Source: DATCYZ01 sp036526195
GTDB taxonomy: Bacteria > Pseudomonadota > Gammaproteobacteria > Burkholderiales > SG8-39
NCBI GenBank assembly: GCA_036526195.1
Contig: DATCYZ010000029.1
Location: 5,904-69,903, forward strand
DNA: 64,000 bases
Direction: 5' to 3'
Positions within the stretch are counted from its first letter, which is position 1. Every line of letters starts with the position of its first letter. This document shows, piece by piece, positions 24,751 to 34,327 of this stretch. The notes beneath the pieces were generated by a model that made no database searches, had not been told where the DNA came from, and saw only the letters and a list, made by a program, of their open reading frames with translations. Both the position numbers and the translations under genes were made by a program.

Positions 24751-26278
24751 TCTCGGCCGCACCTTCCTGCAAAGCGTCGAGCGCCGGCCCGAGGCAGGCG
24801 CCCTGGTCGATGGCGACCTGCGCCTGCGCTATGCCGAATGGCTGCCGCGCATCGGCTCGCTCGCGCGCGCGCTGCACGGCCTCGGCCTGCGCAAGGGCGA
24901 TCACCTGCTTGCGGTCATGCAGAATCGCTGGGAGATGGCGACGCTGCACTGGGCCTGCCAGTTTGCAGGCGTCATCATCACGCCGCTCAACTGGCGGGCC
25001 AAGGCGGACGAGATCGAGTACTGCCTCGAGGATTCCGGTGCGAAAGTGCTGGTGTTCGACGCCTCGAGCGCGGCGGCGGTCGGCGAAGCGCCGCGCGCGG
25101 CGAAGCTGCCCCGCATCGTCGCCGGCCTCGATATTGCCGGGGCGACGGCCTTCGAGACCCTGTGTGGCGAGAGCGGCCTGACGCCGGACCCGGTCGCCGG
25201 CGCCGAAGACTGGTCGCTGATGCTCTACACCTCCGGCACCACCGGGCGCCCGAAGGGCGTGCCGCGACGCCATCGCGCAGAGCGGGCGGCCGCGCTGGCC
25301 CACGTCGCGCAGAACGCCTACCTCACGGGCGAGCGCACGCTCGGCGTGATGCCGCTCTACCACACCATGGGGGTGCGCTCGCTGCTGGCGATGGCGCTGA
25401 TCGACGGCTGCTTCATCTGCCTGCCGCGCTTCGACGTGCCGAGCGCGCTGCGCCTCATCGCCGCCGAGAAGATCAGCAACCTGTACCTGGTGCCGACGCT
25501 GTACCACGACCTGATCGGGCACCCGGATTTCGCCACCACCGATGTGCGGTCCGTGCGCAAGCTCGGCTATGCCGGCGCGCCGATGACCGATGCGCTGCTC
25601 GGAAGGCTGGTCGAGGCCTTCAAGCCCGACCTGTTCGTCAACCACTACGGCTCCTCCGAGATCTACACCTTCACCATCGACCAGAAGGCGGCGGCGAAGC
25701 CCGGCTCGGCCGGGCGCGCGGGGATCAATGCGCGCGTGCGCGTGGTCAGGCTCGACGCCAAGACCCCGCAGGACCTCGCCGCGCCGAACGAGGAAGGCCA
25801 GATCATCGCCGACCTCTCGGGCGACGAGTCCTTCGAGGGCTACTGGAACCGGCCCGATGCCAACGCCAAGTCGCTGCGCGAGGGCTGGTACTTCACCGGC
25901 GACACCGGCCTGCTCGACCGGGACGGCGACCTGTTCGTCACCGGCCGCGTCGACGACATGATCATTTCCGGCGGCGAGAACATCTCGCCGGTCGACATCG
26001 AGTCGGTGCTTTCTCTGCACCCGGCGGTCGACGACGTCGCGGTCGCCGGCCTGAAGGACGAACGCTGGGGCCAGAAAGTGGTCGCCTTCATCAAGCGCCG
26101 CGCGGACGTGGACGACGCCGCGCTCGACGCCCATTGCAGGACGTCCGAACTGCCGAACTACAAGCGACCGCGCGAGTACGTGTTCGTCGCGGACATCCCG
26201 AAATCCCCCGTCGGCAAGATCCTGCGCCGCAAGCTCGTCGCCGGGGAGTACGAACCAGACAAAGGAGCTTCTTCATGA
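24743..26278 (+). CDS. Acyl-CoA ligase / class I adenylate-forming enzyme (module B)
   Basis: 511 aa. Motifs in order: LMLYTSGTTGRPKG, NHYGSSEIYTF (A5), GWYFTGDTGLLDRDGDL, GRVDDMIISGGENISP (hinge) and SPVGKILRRKLV with the catalytic Lys. ATG 24743 is preferred over 24734 because GAAGGA lies 8 bases before it. The A5 motif YGSSE resembles benzoate/coumarate-type ligases more than fatty-acid ligases, though this is weak evidence. Overlaps the 2Fe-2S gene and the enoyl-CoA hydratase gene (ATGA), so acid activation, hydroxylation and hydration are co-expressed. Confidence 0.92.
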   Translation: MLDLGRTFLQSVERRPEAGALVDGDLRLRYAEWLPRIGSLARALHGLGLRKGDHLLAVMQNRWEMATLHWACQFAGVIITPLNWRAKADEIEYCLEDSGAKVLVFDASSAAAVGEAPRAAKLPRIVAGLDIAGATAFETLCGESGLTPDPVAGAEDWSLMLYTSGTTGRPKGVPRRHRAERAAALAHVAQNAYLTGERTLGVMPLYHTMGVRSLLAMALIDGCFICLPRFDVPSALRLIAAEKISNLYLVPTLYHDLIGHPDFATTDVRSVRKLGYAGAPMTDALLGRLVEAFKPDLFVNHYGSSEIYTFTIDQKAAAKPGSAGRAGINARVRVVRLDAKTPQDLAAPNEEGQIIADLSGDESFEGYWNRPDANAKSLREGWYFTGDTGLLDRDGDLFVTGRVDDMIISGGENISPVDIESVLSLHPAVDDVAVAGLKDERWGQKVVAFIKRRADVDDAALDAHCRTSELPNYKRPREYVFVADIPKSPVGKILRRKLVAGEYEPDKGASS

Positions 26279-27081
26279 CCGCACTCACCCATCCCGCCGC
26301 CGGATTGCTGGCCAACCTCGACGGCTTTCGCGTCGAGGTCGACGCGGCGAAGCAGCGCGGCGACATCATCCTCGCGCGGCCGCCGCTCAACGTGATCCGC
26401 ATGCCGCAACGCGAGCAGCTGCGTGCCGTGTTCGAAGCGCTCGACCTGCATCCGGACGTGCGGGTGATCGTGCTGCGCGCCGATGGCGAGCATTTCTCCA
26501 GCGGCGGCGACATCAAGGGCTTCCTTGAAGCCAGCCCCGAGACGGTCTCGAAGCTTGCCTGGAACATGGCGGCGCCGGCGCGCTGCGCCAAGCCGGTGAT
26601 CGCCGCCAACCGCGGCTATTGCTTCGGCGTCGGCTTCGAGGTGTCGCTCGCCTGCGACTTCCGCATCGGCTCGGAGACCGCGCTCTACGCCCTGCCCGAG
26701 CAGAAGCTCGGCCAGATTCCCGGCTCGGGCGGCTCGGCGCGCCTGCAGAAGATGGTCGGGCTGACACGCACCAAGGACATCGTCATGCGCTCGCGCCGCA
26801 TCCCGGCGAAGCAGGCTTTCGACTGGGGCGTGATCACCGAATGCGTGCCGGACGCCGACCTCGAGAAGGCGACCGACGCGCTGGTGGCCGAACTGGTCGA
26901 ATTTGCGCCGCTTGCGCAACGCACCGCGAAGAAGCTGCTGAACGACACCGAGGACGCGACCCTGTCGCTCGCCATCGAGATGGAAGGGCACTGCTACAGC
27001 CGGCTGCGCACCTCGGACGACTTCCGCGAGGGCGTGGACGCGTTCCACGCCAAGCGCAAGCCCGCCTTCAAGGGCAGCTGA
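26275..27081 (+). CDS. Enoyl-CoA hydratase/isomerase (crotonase family)
   Basis: 268-aa crotonase-fold enzyme acting on an acyl-CoA. Oxyanion-hole segments FSSGGDIKGF and YCFGVGFEVSLACDF are present. At the hydratase catalytic positions it has the first Glu (ALPEQKLGQIPGSGG), while the second Glu appears to be an Asp (TKDIVMRSRRI), as in some dienoyl-CoA-converting members; this alignment was done by eye. The C-terminal helix (MEGHCYSRLRTSDDFREGVDAFHAKRKP) is typical. Start overlaps the ligase stop. Last gene of module B; probably hydrates or isomerises the CoA product of the ligase/hydroxylase steps. Confidence 0.9.
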   Translation: MTALTHPAAGLLANLDGFRVEVDAAKQRGDIILARPPLNVIRMPQREQLRAVFEALDLHPDVRVIVLRADGEHFSSGGDIKGFLEASPETVSKLAWNMAAPARCAKPVIAANRGYCFGVGFEVSLACDFRIGSETALYALPEQKLGQIPGSGGSARLQKMVGLTRTKDIVMRSRRIPAKQAFDWGVITECVPDADLEKATDALVAELVEFAPLAQRTAKKLLNDTEDATLSLAIEMEGHCYSRLRTSDDFREGVDAFHAKRKPAFKGS

Positions 27082-27105
27082 GGCGTCCCGCGGCGCGCGG
27101 GCGGC

Positions 27106-27762
27106 TCAGTCCGCCGCCCGTGCCAGCACGTAGTCGACCGTAAAGGCGTCGACGAACACGTCCTGCCACGCGCCGGCCTCGGTGGCGATCGCCGCGCGCA
27201 GCATCGAGCCGTCCACGACCGCTTCGAGCGAGCATTCCACCAGCAGCAGCCAGCGCTGCGCGCCCGGCCCGCCGCCGTAAATCTTGCGCTCCGAGGTCTG
27301 GATGCCGGAGATCTCGCTATCGATGCCGAAGAACCGCGTCCGGCCGGCGCCTGCCAATCCGGAGATCCGCCCGACCAGGCCCTCGGGTTGCGACGCGGCA
27401 TTGAAGCGCACCGAGACCATGCAGGGAAAGCGGAACAGGTCGACCGCGCCCCGCGCTTCGAGCAGGCGGTAGATGTTGCGCGCCGGCTCGCGGAAGTTCG
27501 GCAGGGACTCGCGGGTCCAGGCCGTGGGCGCGTTCAGGCGGGCGAGGTAGGCTTCGCTGCCGAGCACCGCCGGATCCCGCGTCTCGTACATCATCAGGAA
27601 GAAGTCCCGGCTGCCGTTGCCGAGGTAGCGCTGCCCCGCCCGAAAACCCGGGATCGAGACCCGCTCGGGCATGTGCTCGGCGTTGTGCCAGCTGCGAAAC
27701 CGCTCCAGATAGGACGGTTCGATCTTCGCCCAGAACGCCATCAGGCCGGTGCCCTCGCCCAT
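27106..27762 (-). CDS. Uncharacterised protein with probable dimeric alpha/beta-barrel fold
   Basis: 218 aa. The start MAFWAKIEPSYLERFRSWHNAEHMPERVSIPGF resembles the ferredoxin-like dimeric barrel proteins in which a small molecule is bound between beta-sheet and helices (EthD-like and related unnamed families); the WHNxEHxPER pattern is the clearest sign. No transmembrane or signal sequence. It is the last gene of a minus-strand unit, 2 bases after the epimerase-like gene. The GC hairpin at 27098-27120 overlaps its end and may terminate transcription in either direction, but it has no T run. Function unknown. Confidence 0.75.
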   Translation of the reverse strand: MGEGTGLMAFWAKIEPSYLERFRSWHNAEHMPERVSIPGFRAGQRYLGNGSRDFFLMMYETRDPAVLGSEAYLARLNAPTAWTRESLPNFREPARNIYRLLEARGAVDLFRFPCMVSVRFNAASQPEGLVGRISGLAGAGRTRFFGIDSEISGIQTSERKIYGGGPGAQRWLLLVECSLEAVVDGSMLRAAIATEAGAWQDVFVDAFTVDYVLARAAD

Positions 27763-27764
27763 GC

Positions 27765-28817
27765 TCAGAACCGTCCGCCGCGTTCTTCGTAATGCGTCGG
27801 CTTGTCGTGCGAGGGCATGTCGCGCCCGACCCAGTCGGCGGTCCAGTCGATCATCTTCGCCAGCGGCACCACCGGATTGCCGAACAGGCGCTGCGCCGCA
27901 AGCGTGTTGTTGATCCAGCCCTCGTCCGACTCGACGCCCTCGAACAGGGGCTCGATGCCGAATCGTCTGCCGAATTCGGTCGCCAGCATGCGCACGCTGG
28001 CAAGCTCCGGCCCGCCGATGTTAAGCGGCGTGGTCGGCGTCGTGCAGTGCAGGAGCGAGCGCAGGATCTGCGCGCTCGAATCTCCCTGCCAGATCACGCT
28101 CGCATGCCCGGCCGCCAGCGGGATGGTTTTTCGTTCCTTCACCCAGCGCGCGATGTCATGGAGCACGCCGTAGCGCAGGTCGATCGCGTAGTTGAGCCGC
28201 ATCAGCCGCCCCGGCGTGCCGTGCTGCAGGCTGTGGTAGCGGAACATGCGCTCGCGCCCGACGCAGGAATTGGCATAGTCGCCGAGCGGCCGCGGCTCGA
28301 CCGACTCGTCCCAGCCGTGGCTCGCCACCGGCGCGAAGCCGTACACGCACAGGGTCGAAAAGGCCACGATGCGCGAGGCCGGGTAGCGCTCGGCCACCAT
28401 GGCCGGCACCTTGACGTTCATCGCCCAGGCAAACGACGGGTCGGTCTCGGTGCCGAACTTCTTGCCCGCCATGTAGACCACGTTCGGCGCATCGGGAAGT
28501 TTCGCGAGCTGCTCGCGTTCGAGCAGGTCGCAGCTCACGGTCTCGATCTCCGCGGCCTCGAGACCGCGCTTCACCGCCGGGTCGCTGAAGCGCGCGACGC
28601 CGATCACCCGCTTGCCCGGCGCGGCGCGCTTGGCCAGCCGGGCCAGCGTCGGACCGACCTTGCCGCCGACGCCCAGCACCAAGATGTCGCCCTCGAGCCG
28701 GGCAAAGTCGTCGATCAGGGGCTGGCTCGGGCGCGAGAGCAGTTCCTCGAGATGGTCCACGTCCTCGACGCGGTCCGGCAGGGTCTCGAACGACAGCAGA
28801 TCGCCACGCGCGTCCAT
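27765..28817 (-). CDS. NAD(P)-dependent epimerase/dehydratase-like protein with altered YxxxK
   Basis: 350-aa extended SDR. The first 35 residues precede the Rossmann domain; the cofactor motif is GVGGKVG (49-55), followed by AFSTLCVYGF (the Ser/Thr strand) and DYANSCVGRERMF where YxxxK should be: Tyr181 is kept but the Lys position is Cys185. The C-terminal PLNIGGPELASVR substrate loop is intact. Start ATG overlaps the stop of the DapA-like gene (ATGA). Sits between a DapA-like aldolase and a dimeric-barrel protein, so it probably acts on the same carbohydrate-like or keto-acid intermediate. Catalysis by the standard SDR mechanism is doubtful. Confidence 0.87.
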   Translation of the reverse strand: MDARGDLLSFETLPDRVEDVDHLEELLSRPSQPLIDDFARLEGDILVLGVGGKVGPTLARLAKRAAPGKRVIGVARFSDPAVKRGLEAAEIETVSCDLLEREQLAKLPDAPNVVYMAGKKFGTETDPSFAWAMNVKVPAMVAERYPASRIVAFSTLCVYGFAPVASHGWDESVEPRPLGDYANSCVGRERMFRYHSLQHGTPGRLMRLNYAIDLRYGVLHDIARWVKERKTIPLAAGHASVIWQGDSSAQILRSLLHCTTPTTPLNIGGPELASVRMLATEFGRRFGIEPLFEGVESDEGWINNTLAAQRLFGNPVVPLAKMIDWTADWVGRDMPSHDKPTHYEERGGRF

Positions 28818-29776
28818 CAGGCCGCCTTCTTCACTTTTCCACCCTCGCTCAGCAACCCGGCCGCCACCAGCGCCGACCGGATGCGCCCGATCTCGGCGTC
28901 GGAGAGCTTCGCCAGCGGCGGGCGCACGGTGGCGCGCGGCAGCTTGCCGAGCAGCACCAGCGCTTCCTTCATCCGGTTGTGCATGTCGACCCAAGGCTCG
29001 CTGTAGAACACCTCGGCCGTCGGCCAGATGCGGTCGTTCAGGCAACGGGCGGTGGCGAGGTCATTGGCCTGCACCGCGCGGAACAGCTGCGCCTGCAGGT
29101 CTGCAATCACCGAGCCGCTGCCCGAGAGCAGGCCGTTGCAGCCGAGCACCAGCGAACTCATCAGCCAGGCGCTGTGGGTGGTCAGCACGTTCACGACCGG
29201 GGAACGCGCCTGCAGCACGCGGATCTGGCGCTCGTGCAGTTGCGGATTGGCGCACCAGTCCTTGATCGCCCGGATCGTCGGCACCGCGTCGATCAGGCGC
29301 TCCAGCGTCGCAAGCGAATACCCCTGGCCGCCGGCCGGCGGGTACTGGAAGACGATCAGCGGCAGGTCGCTCGCATCCGCGATGCGCCGGAAATGCTCGA
29401 TCACCATCTCTGGACGGTGACCGAAGGTGAACACCCCGGAAGGAAACACCAGCAGCGCCGAGGCGCCGCCTGCCTGCGCCATCTTCGCCAGGCGCGCCGC
29501 TTCCAGCGCGCCCTCGGCATAGATGCCGTTGACCAGCGGCATGCGAGCCCCGATCTCGTCCTGCGTCAGGTCCAGCACGCGCCGCTGTTCGTCGAAGGTG
29601 CAGGCCGCCACCTCGGAGGCATGGGCATTGATGGTGATCGCGGACACGCCTTCGACCGCGGCGAGGTCGCGCAGGTGCGAGCGGTACGAGGCCTCGTCGA
29701 TTGACAGGTCCTCGTGGAACGGCAGCAGCGCCGCCGGGATGACGCCGTGCGGGATGTAGTCCTGGTGTCTTGGCAT
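28817..29776 (-). CDS. Dihydrodipicolinate synthase/N-acetylneuraminate lyase family aldolase
   Basis: 319-aa class I aldolase fold. The Schiff-base Lys is in IRAIKDWC and the catalytic Tyr in VFQYPPAGG. The GxxGE motif of DapA is replaced by NAHASEVA, and GVIPAALLPF is the usual first strand. The differences from lysine-pathway DapA and the operon context (epimerase-like, dimeric-barrel protein) argue for a catabolic aldolase or hydrolyase. ATG 29776 was chosen because AGGAGG lies 7 bases upstream. First gene of a three-gene minus-strand unit. Confidence 0.9.
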   Translation of the reverse strand: MPRHQDYIPHGVIPAALLPFHEDLSIDEASYRSHLRDLAAVEGVSAITINAHASEVAACTFDEQRRVLDLTQDEIGARMPLVNGIYAEGALEAARLAKMAQAGGASALLVFPSGVFTFGHRPEMVIEHFRRIADASDLPLIVFQYPPAGGQGYSLATLERLIDAVPTIRAIKDWCANPQLHERQIRVLQARSPVVNVLTTHSAWLMSSLVLGCNGLLSGSGSVIADLQAQLFRAVQANDLATARCLNDRIWPTAEVFYSEPWVDMHNRMKEALVLLGKLPRATVRPPLAKLSDAEIGRIRSALVAAGLLSEGGKVKKAA

Positions 29777-29864
29777 GTGGTCCTCCTGTGCGTGCAACGA
29801 TGATACCCGCTCGGCATTGCGCCGCCCCCACGCCGCGGGGGTGGAATTTGAAACGCCCGACGCG

Positions 29865-30977
29865 CTAGCGCCGGTAGCGCTTCGGCACGAAGGGCAGGCG
29901 CGTGCGCGTGACCGCGTGGCGCTTGCCCCGCACTACTGCGAAGAGCGGTGCTCCTGCCTCCGCGGCGGCGTCGAGCATGGCAAGCATCACCGGCTTGCCG
30001 AGCGTCGGCGACACCGTGCCGCTGGTCACCGTGCCCAGCGTGCGCCCGCTTTCGTCGACGATCTCCGCGCCGTGGCGCACCGGCACCGCCGCCTCGCCAA
30101 TGAGCGCTGAAAGGCGGCGTGCCGGCGTGGCGCCGTCCGGGCGAAGGACTTCCGCCGCGCCCGGAAAGCCGCCCGCCTTCGCGCCACCGGCACGGCGCGC
30201 GCGCGCGATCGCCCAGCCGAGGCCGGCTTCATGTACCGAGGTCTGTGTGTCCATATCCTGTCCGTACAGGTGCAGCCCGGCCTCAAGCCTGAGCGTGTCG
30301 CGCGCGGCAAGCCCGGCCAGCCTGACCGCGGGTTGCTCGAGCAGGATCCGCGCAAGGCGCTCGGCGTCCCCGGTCGGCACCGAAATCTCGAAGCCGTCCT
30401 CGCCGGTATAGCCGGAGCGTGACACGAGGCAGTCCGCGCCATGGAGATCGAGCGTGGCGGCATGCATGAAGGCGAGCTTCGAGGCCTCGGGGTTCAGTGC
30501 GGTCAGCGCCGCATCCGCCTGCGGGCCCTGCAGGGCGATCAGCGCCGCCTCACGCCATTCGATCGACAGTTCGTGGCACAGCGCGCGCAACCGCGCGCGG
30601 TCCGCATCGCGGCAGGCGGCATTCACCACGATCGCGACGCGGTCCCCGGTGCGCGTCACCATCAGGTCGTCGTCGATGCCGCCGGCGTCGTTCAGCAGCA
30701 GCGTGTAGCGTTGCAGGCCGTCGGGCCAGCCCTCGAAGTCCACCGGCAGCGCGCGCTCGAGCGCGGCGTGCAGGTCCGGGCCGGTGACGACGAGTTGCCC
30801 CATGTGCGAGACGTCGAACAGGCTCGCCTGGTCGCGCGTCCACAGGTGCTCCGCCTTCAGGCCCGCGTCGTACTGCAGCGGCATCTCCCAGCCGGCGAAG
30901 GGCGTGAAGCGTGCGCCGCATTCCGTGTGCAGGGCGTGCAGCGGCGTGCGCCGCAGGTCTGTGGCCGGCGCGCTCAT
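29865..30977 (-). CDS. gcvT: Glycine cleavage system T protein (aminomethyltransferase)
   Basis: 370 aa; transfers the methylene group from aminomethyl-lipoyl GcvH to tetrahydrofolate, releasing ammonia. Family signatures: GWEMPLQY, SLFDVSHMGQ, the folate-site SRSGYTGEDGFEIS, and the C-terminal GTVTSGTVSPTLGKPV. Start ATG 30977 overlaps the gcvP stop (ATGA). Last gene of gcvHPT, under the glycine riboswitch at 34328-34532. The lipoamide dehydrogenase (L protein) gene is not in the window, as is usual. Confidence 0.97.
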   Translation of the reverse strand: MSAPATDLRRTPLHALHTECGARFTPFAGWEMPLQYDAGLKAEHLWTRDQASLFDVSHMGQLVVTGPDLHAALERALPVDFEGWPDGLQRYTLLLNDAGGIDDDLMVTRTGDRVAIVVNAACRDADRARLRALCHELSIEWREAALIALQGPQADAALTALNPEASKLAFMHAATLDLHGADCLVSRSGYTGEDGFEISVPTGDAERLARILLEQPAVRLAGLAARDTLRLEAGLHLYGQDMDTQTSVHEAGLGWAIARARRAGGAKAGGFPGAAEVLRPDGATPARRLSALIGEAAVPVRHGAEIVDESGRTLGTVTSGTVSPTLGKPVMLAMLDAAAEAGAPLFAVVRGKRHAVTRTRLPFVPKRYRR

Positions 30978-33847
30978 GCCCAGTCCGCCATCGGTGGGCA
31001 GGTGCAGACCAGGTTCCGGTCGCCGCCGGCATTGTCGACCCGCTTCACCGGCGGCCAGTACTTCGCCGCGCGCAGCCAGGCGAGCGGATAGACCGCCGCC
31101 TCGCGCGGGTACGGGTGCGTCCAGTCGCCGACGAGCTCGTCCGCGGTATGGGGCGCGTTCTTCAGCGGATTGTCGGCGCGGTCCCAGGCACCGCTGCGGA
31201 TCCGCTCGAGCTCGCCGTGGATCGAGATCATCGCCTCGCAGAAACGGTCGAGCTCGGCCTTCGATTCGCTCTCCGTGGGCTCGACCATCAGCGTGTCGGT
31301 CACTGGGAAGGACAGGGTCGGCGCATGGAAGCCGTAATCCATGAGCCGCTTGGCCACGTCCTCGGCAGTGACGCCGATCTCGCTCTTCAGGGTGCGCAGG
31401 TCGAGGATGCATTCGTGCGCGACGCGGTCGTTTGCGCCGGCGTAGAGCACCGGGAAGTACGGCTTCAGGCGGGTGGCCACGTAGTTGGCGTTCAGGATGG
31501 CGAGCGCCGTGGCGCTGCGCACGCCCTCGGTGCCGAGCATGCGGATGTACATCCACGAGATCGCGAGGATCAGGGCGCTGCCGAAGGGCGCCGCCGAGAC
31601 CGTGCCGTTGCTCTCCGGCCACGCCGCTCCTTCCGACAGGGGATGCCCGGGCAGGTGCGGCGCGAGATGGGCCGCCACCGCGATCGGTCCCATGCCCGGC
31701 CCGCCGCCGCCGTGCGGAATCGCGAAGGTCTTGTGCAGGTTGATGTGGCAGACGTCCGCGCCGAGTGCGGCAGGCTCGGCGAGGCCGGCGAGCGCGTTCA
31801 GGTTCGCCCCGTCCATGTACACCTGGCCGCCGGCCTCGTGCACGATCGCACAGAGGTCCTTCACCTGCGTCTCGAACACCCCGTGCGTCGAGGGATAGGT
31901 CAGCATCAGCGCGGCGAGCCTGGCACGGTTCGCCTCCGTCTTCTTCCGCAGGTCCGCAATGTCGACGTTGCCCTGCGCATCGCAGGCCACCACCACCACG
32001 CTCAGCCCGATGATCGCCGCCGAGGCCGGGTTGGTGCCGTGCGCCGAGGCCGGGATCAGGCAGACATCGCGCACGCCCTCGCCGCGCGCCGCGTGAAAGT
32101 TGCGGATCGCGAGCAGCCCCGCGTACTCGCCCTGCGCGCCGGAGTTGGGCTGGAACGAGACCCGCGCGAAGCCGGTGATCGAGGCAAGCATGCGCTCGAG
32201 ACCGTCGATCATCGCGCGCATGCCGGTCACCTGCCCCGCCGGCGCAAACGGATGCAGCAACGCGAACTGCGGCCATGACACCGGTTCGAGCGCCGAGGCG
32301 GCGTTCAGCTTCATGGTGCAGGACCCCAGCGGAATCATGCTGTGCACCAGCGACAGGTCGCGGTTCTCGAGTCGCTTCAGGTAGCGCATCATTTGCGTTT
32401 CGCTGCGATGCCGGTGAAACACCGGGTGGGCGAGGATCGCGTCCGCGCGCCGCAATGCCGCGGGGATCGAGTCCGGCGTGGCGCCGAGCGTCGCCGCCAG
32501 CGGCGCGAGGTCGGTGGCCGGGGCACCGACGATCTCCAGGCAATCGGCGACATCGGCCAGCGAGCTCGTCTCGTCGAATGCAATGCCGACACGCCCGTCA
32601 CCGGGGTATCTCAGGTTGACGCGCCTGGCCGCCGCGCGCGCGCGCACCTCGGCCTCGGGCAAGGCGGGCTTGAGCAGCACGGTGTCAAAGAACGCGTCGT
32701 CCACGGCCGGCGCGGCCTCGCAGGCCGCCGCCGCCATCAGGCGCGCCATGGCGTTCGCGCGTCGCGCGATCTGCGCCAGGCCCTCCGGCCCGTGCCAGAT
32801 GGCGTAGAACGCCGCCATGTTGGCCAGCAACGCCTGCGCGGTGCAGATGTTGCTGGTCGCTTTCTCGCGCCGGATGTGCTGCTCGCGCGTCTGCAGGGCC
32901 ATGCGGTAGGCGGTGCGTCCCGCTGCGTCCACCGACACGCCGATGATGCGCCCGGGCAGCGCGCGCTTGTATTCCTCCCGGGTGGCGATATAGGCCGCGT
33001 GCGGTCCGCCGTAGCCCATCGGCACGCCGAAGCGTTGCGCCGAACCGATCGCGACATCCGCGCCGAGGGCGCCCGGGGACTTCACCAGCACCAGCGCGAG
33101 CGGGTCGGTGCCGAGCGAGACCAGGGCGCCTGCCGCATGCAGGCGTTCGATCACGGCCGAGGGATCGCGCAAGCGGCCGAAGGTATCCGGCATCTGCAGG
33201 TGCGCGCCGAACACCGCCGCCGGGTCGAGGTCGGTGTCCGCGTCGCCGACGACGAGCGGGATGCCGAGCCACTTCGCGCGGGTCGCCACCACCGCGATCA
33301 CCTGCGGGTGGCAGGCAGCATCGATGAAGAAGGCCTTCGCCCGGCTCTTCGCCGAGCGCCGCAGGAGCAGCATCGCCTCCGCGGCCGCGGTCGCCTCGTC
33401 GAGCAGCGAGGCGTTCGCCACCGGCAGTCCGGTGAGGTCGATCACCATCTGCTGGAAGGCGAGCAGCGCCTCCAGCCGGCCCTGCGAGATCTCCGCCTGG
33501 TACGGCGTGTAGGCGGTGTACCAGCCCGGGTTCTCCAGCACGTTGCGGCGGATCACCGCCGGCGTGCGCGTGCCGTGATAGCCCGTGCCGAGGAAGTTCC
33601 GCCACGGCGCGTTCCGCGCCGCGAGCGCCGCAAGCTCCGCGAGTGCGGCCTCCTCGCTCGCAGCGGCGCCGAGCGCCTTCGCCGCGCCGGCGCTGCGGAT
33701 GTTCTCCGGCACCGCGGAGGCGATGAACGCCTCGAGTGAAGGCGCGCCGACCGCGTCGAGCAGGGCCTGCGTGTCGGACGCGCCCGCGCCGAGGTGCCGG
33801 GCCGCATAGGTGTCCGCGTCCAGCAATGAAGGCGTCACGTCGCGCAT
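30974..33847 (-). CDS. gcvP: Glycine dehydrogenase (decarboxylating), P protein
   Basis: 957-aa single-chain PLP enzyme that decarboxylates glycine and loads the aminomethyl group on GcvH. The PLP lysine is Lys706 in NLHKTFAIPHGGGGPGMGPI. N-terminal half: ENIRSAGAAKALG, LGTGYHGTRTPAVIRRNV; C-terminal half: FQPNSGAQGEYAGL. ATG 33847 was chosen (MRDVTPSLLDAD); the frame extends about 33 codons upstream into the end of gcvH with no family similarity. Lies 5 bases after gcvH. Confidence 0.97.
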   Translation of the reverse strand: MRDVTPSLLDADTYAARHLGAGASDTQALLDAVGAPSLEAFIASAVPENIRSAGAAKALGAAASEEAALAELAALAARNAPWRNFLGTGYHGTRTPAVIRRNVLENPGWYTAYTPYQAEISQGRLEALLAFQQMVIDLTGLPVANASLLDEATAAAEAMLLLRRSAKSRAKAFFIDAACHPQVIAVVATRAKWLGIPLVVGDADTDLDPAAVFGAHLQMPDTFGRLRDPSAVIERLHAAGALVSLGTDPLALVLVKSPGALGADVAIGSAQRFGVPMGYGGPHAAYIATREEYKRALPGRIIGVSVDAAGRTAYRMALQTREQHIRREKATSNICTAQALLANMAAFYAIWHGPEGLAQIARRANAMARLMAAAACEAAPAVDDAFFDTVLLKPALPEAEVRARAAARRVNLRYPGDGRVGIAFDETSSLADVADCLEIVGAPATDLAPLAATLGATPDSIPAALRRADAILAHPVFHRHRSETQMMRYLKRLENRDLSLVHSMIPLGSCTMKLNAASALEPVSWPQFALLHPFAPAGQVTGMRAMIDGLERMLASITGFARVSFQPNSGAQGEYAGLLAIRNFHAARGEGVRDVCLIPASAHGTNPASAAIIGLSVVVVACDAQGNVDIADLRKKTEANRARLAALMLTYPSTHGVFETQVKDLCAIVHEAGGQVYMDGANLNALAGLAEPAALGADVCHINLHKTFAIPHGGGGPGMGPIAVAAHLAPHLPGHPLSEGAAWPESNGTVSAAPFGSALILAISWMYIRMLGTEGVRSATALAILNANYVATRLKPYFPVLYAGANDRVAHECILDLRTLKSEIGVTAEDVAKRLMDYGFHAPTLSFPVTDTLMVEPTESESKAELDRFCEAMISIHGELERIRSGAWDRADNPLKNAPHTADELVGDWTHPYPREAAVYPLAWLRAAKYWPPVKRVDNAGGDRNLVCTCPPMADWA

Positions 33848-33852
33848 GGTGG

Positions 33853-34239
33853 TCAATCCTTGACGCCCGCGCCGGCGCGATACGCCACCGCATCCAGCAG
33901 GGACGCTGGCGACGCGCCGGCCGCGGGCCGCAGGCGAAACAGCCATCCGTCCTGGTAAGGGGAAGCATTCACCGTGGCCGGCGTGTCCGCCAGCGCCCGA
34001 TTGACCTCGACGACTTCGCCGGCGACCGGCGCGTAGACATCCGAGGCCGCCTTGGTCGATTCGACCACCGCGCAGCTTTCCCCGGCCGCGAGCACGCGAC
34101 CGACCTCGGGCAGTTCGACGTAGACGAGTTCACCCAACTGGTCGGTGGCGACTGCGCTGATGCCTACGGTGACGAGGCCGTCCGCTTCGGCGACCCACTC
34201 GTGCGAGGCGGCGTACTTGAGCGACTGCGGGATGTCCAT
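33853..34239 (-). CDS. gcvH: Glycine cleavage system H protein (lipoyl carrier)
   Basis: 128-aa lipoylated carrier that shuttles the aminomethyl group between P, T and L proteins. The lipoylation site is Lys63 in VVESTKAASDVY. N-terminus HEWVAEADGLVTVGISAVATDQLGELVYVELP is diagnostic. Start ATG 34239. First gene of the operon; the approximately 90 bases before it follow the tandem glycine riboswitch, leaving room for an expression platform. Confidence 0.97.
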   Translation of the reverse strand: MDIPQSLKYAASHEWVAEADGLVTVGISAVATDQLGELVYVELPEVGRVLAAGESCAVVESTKAASDVYAPVAGEVVEVNRALADTPATVNASPYQDGWLFRLRPAAGASPASLLDAVAYRAGAGVKD

Positions 34240-34327
34240 GACAGGCTCCGGTTCCGGTAAGAATGTCCGGGCGGAGGCCTGCCAGACGCGGAAAAGCGAA
34301 GGCACGCGGACCGACCGGTCCTCGATG

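Noticed and set aside
27098..27120. GC hairpin CGGGCGGC/GCCGCCCG at the convergent end of module B
   Set aside because: No T run on either strand and it overlaps a stop codon; too common a structure in this G+C range to call a terminator.
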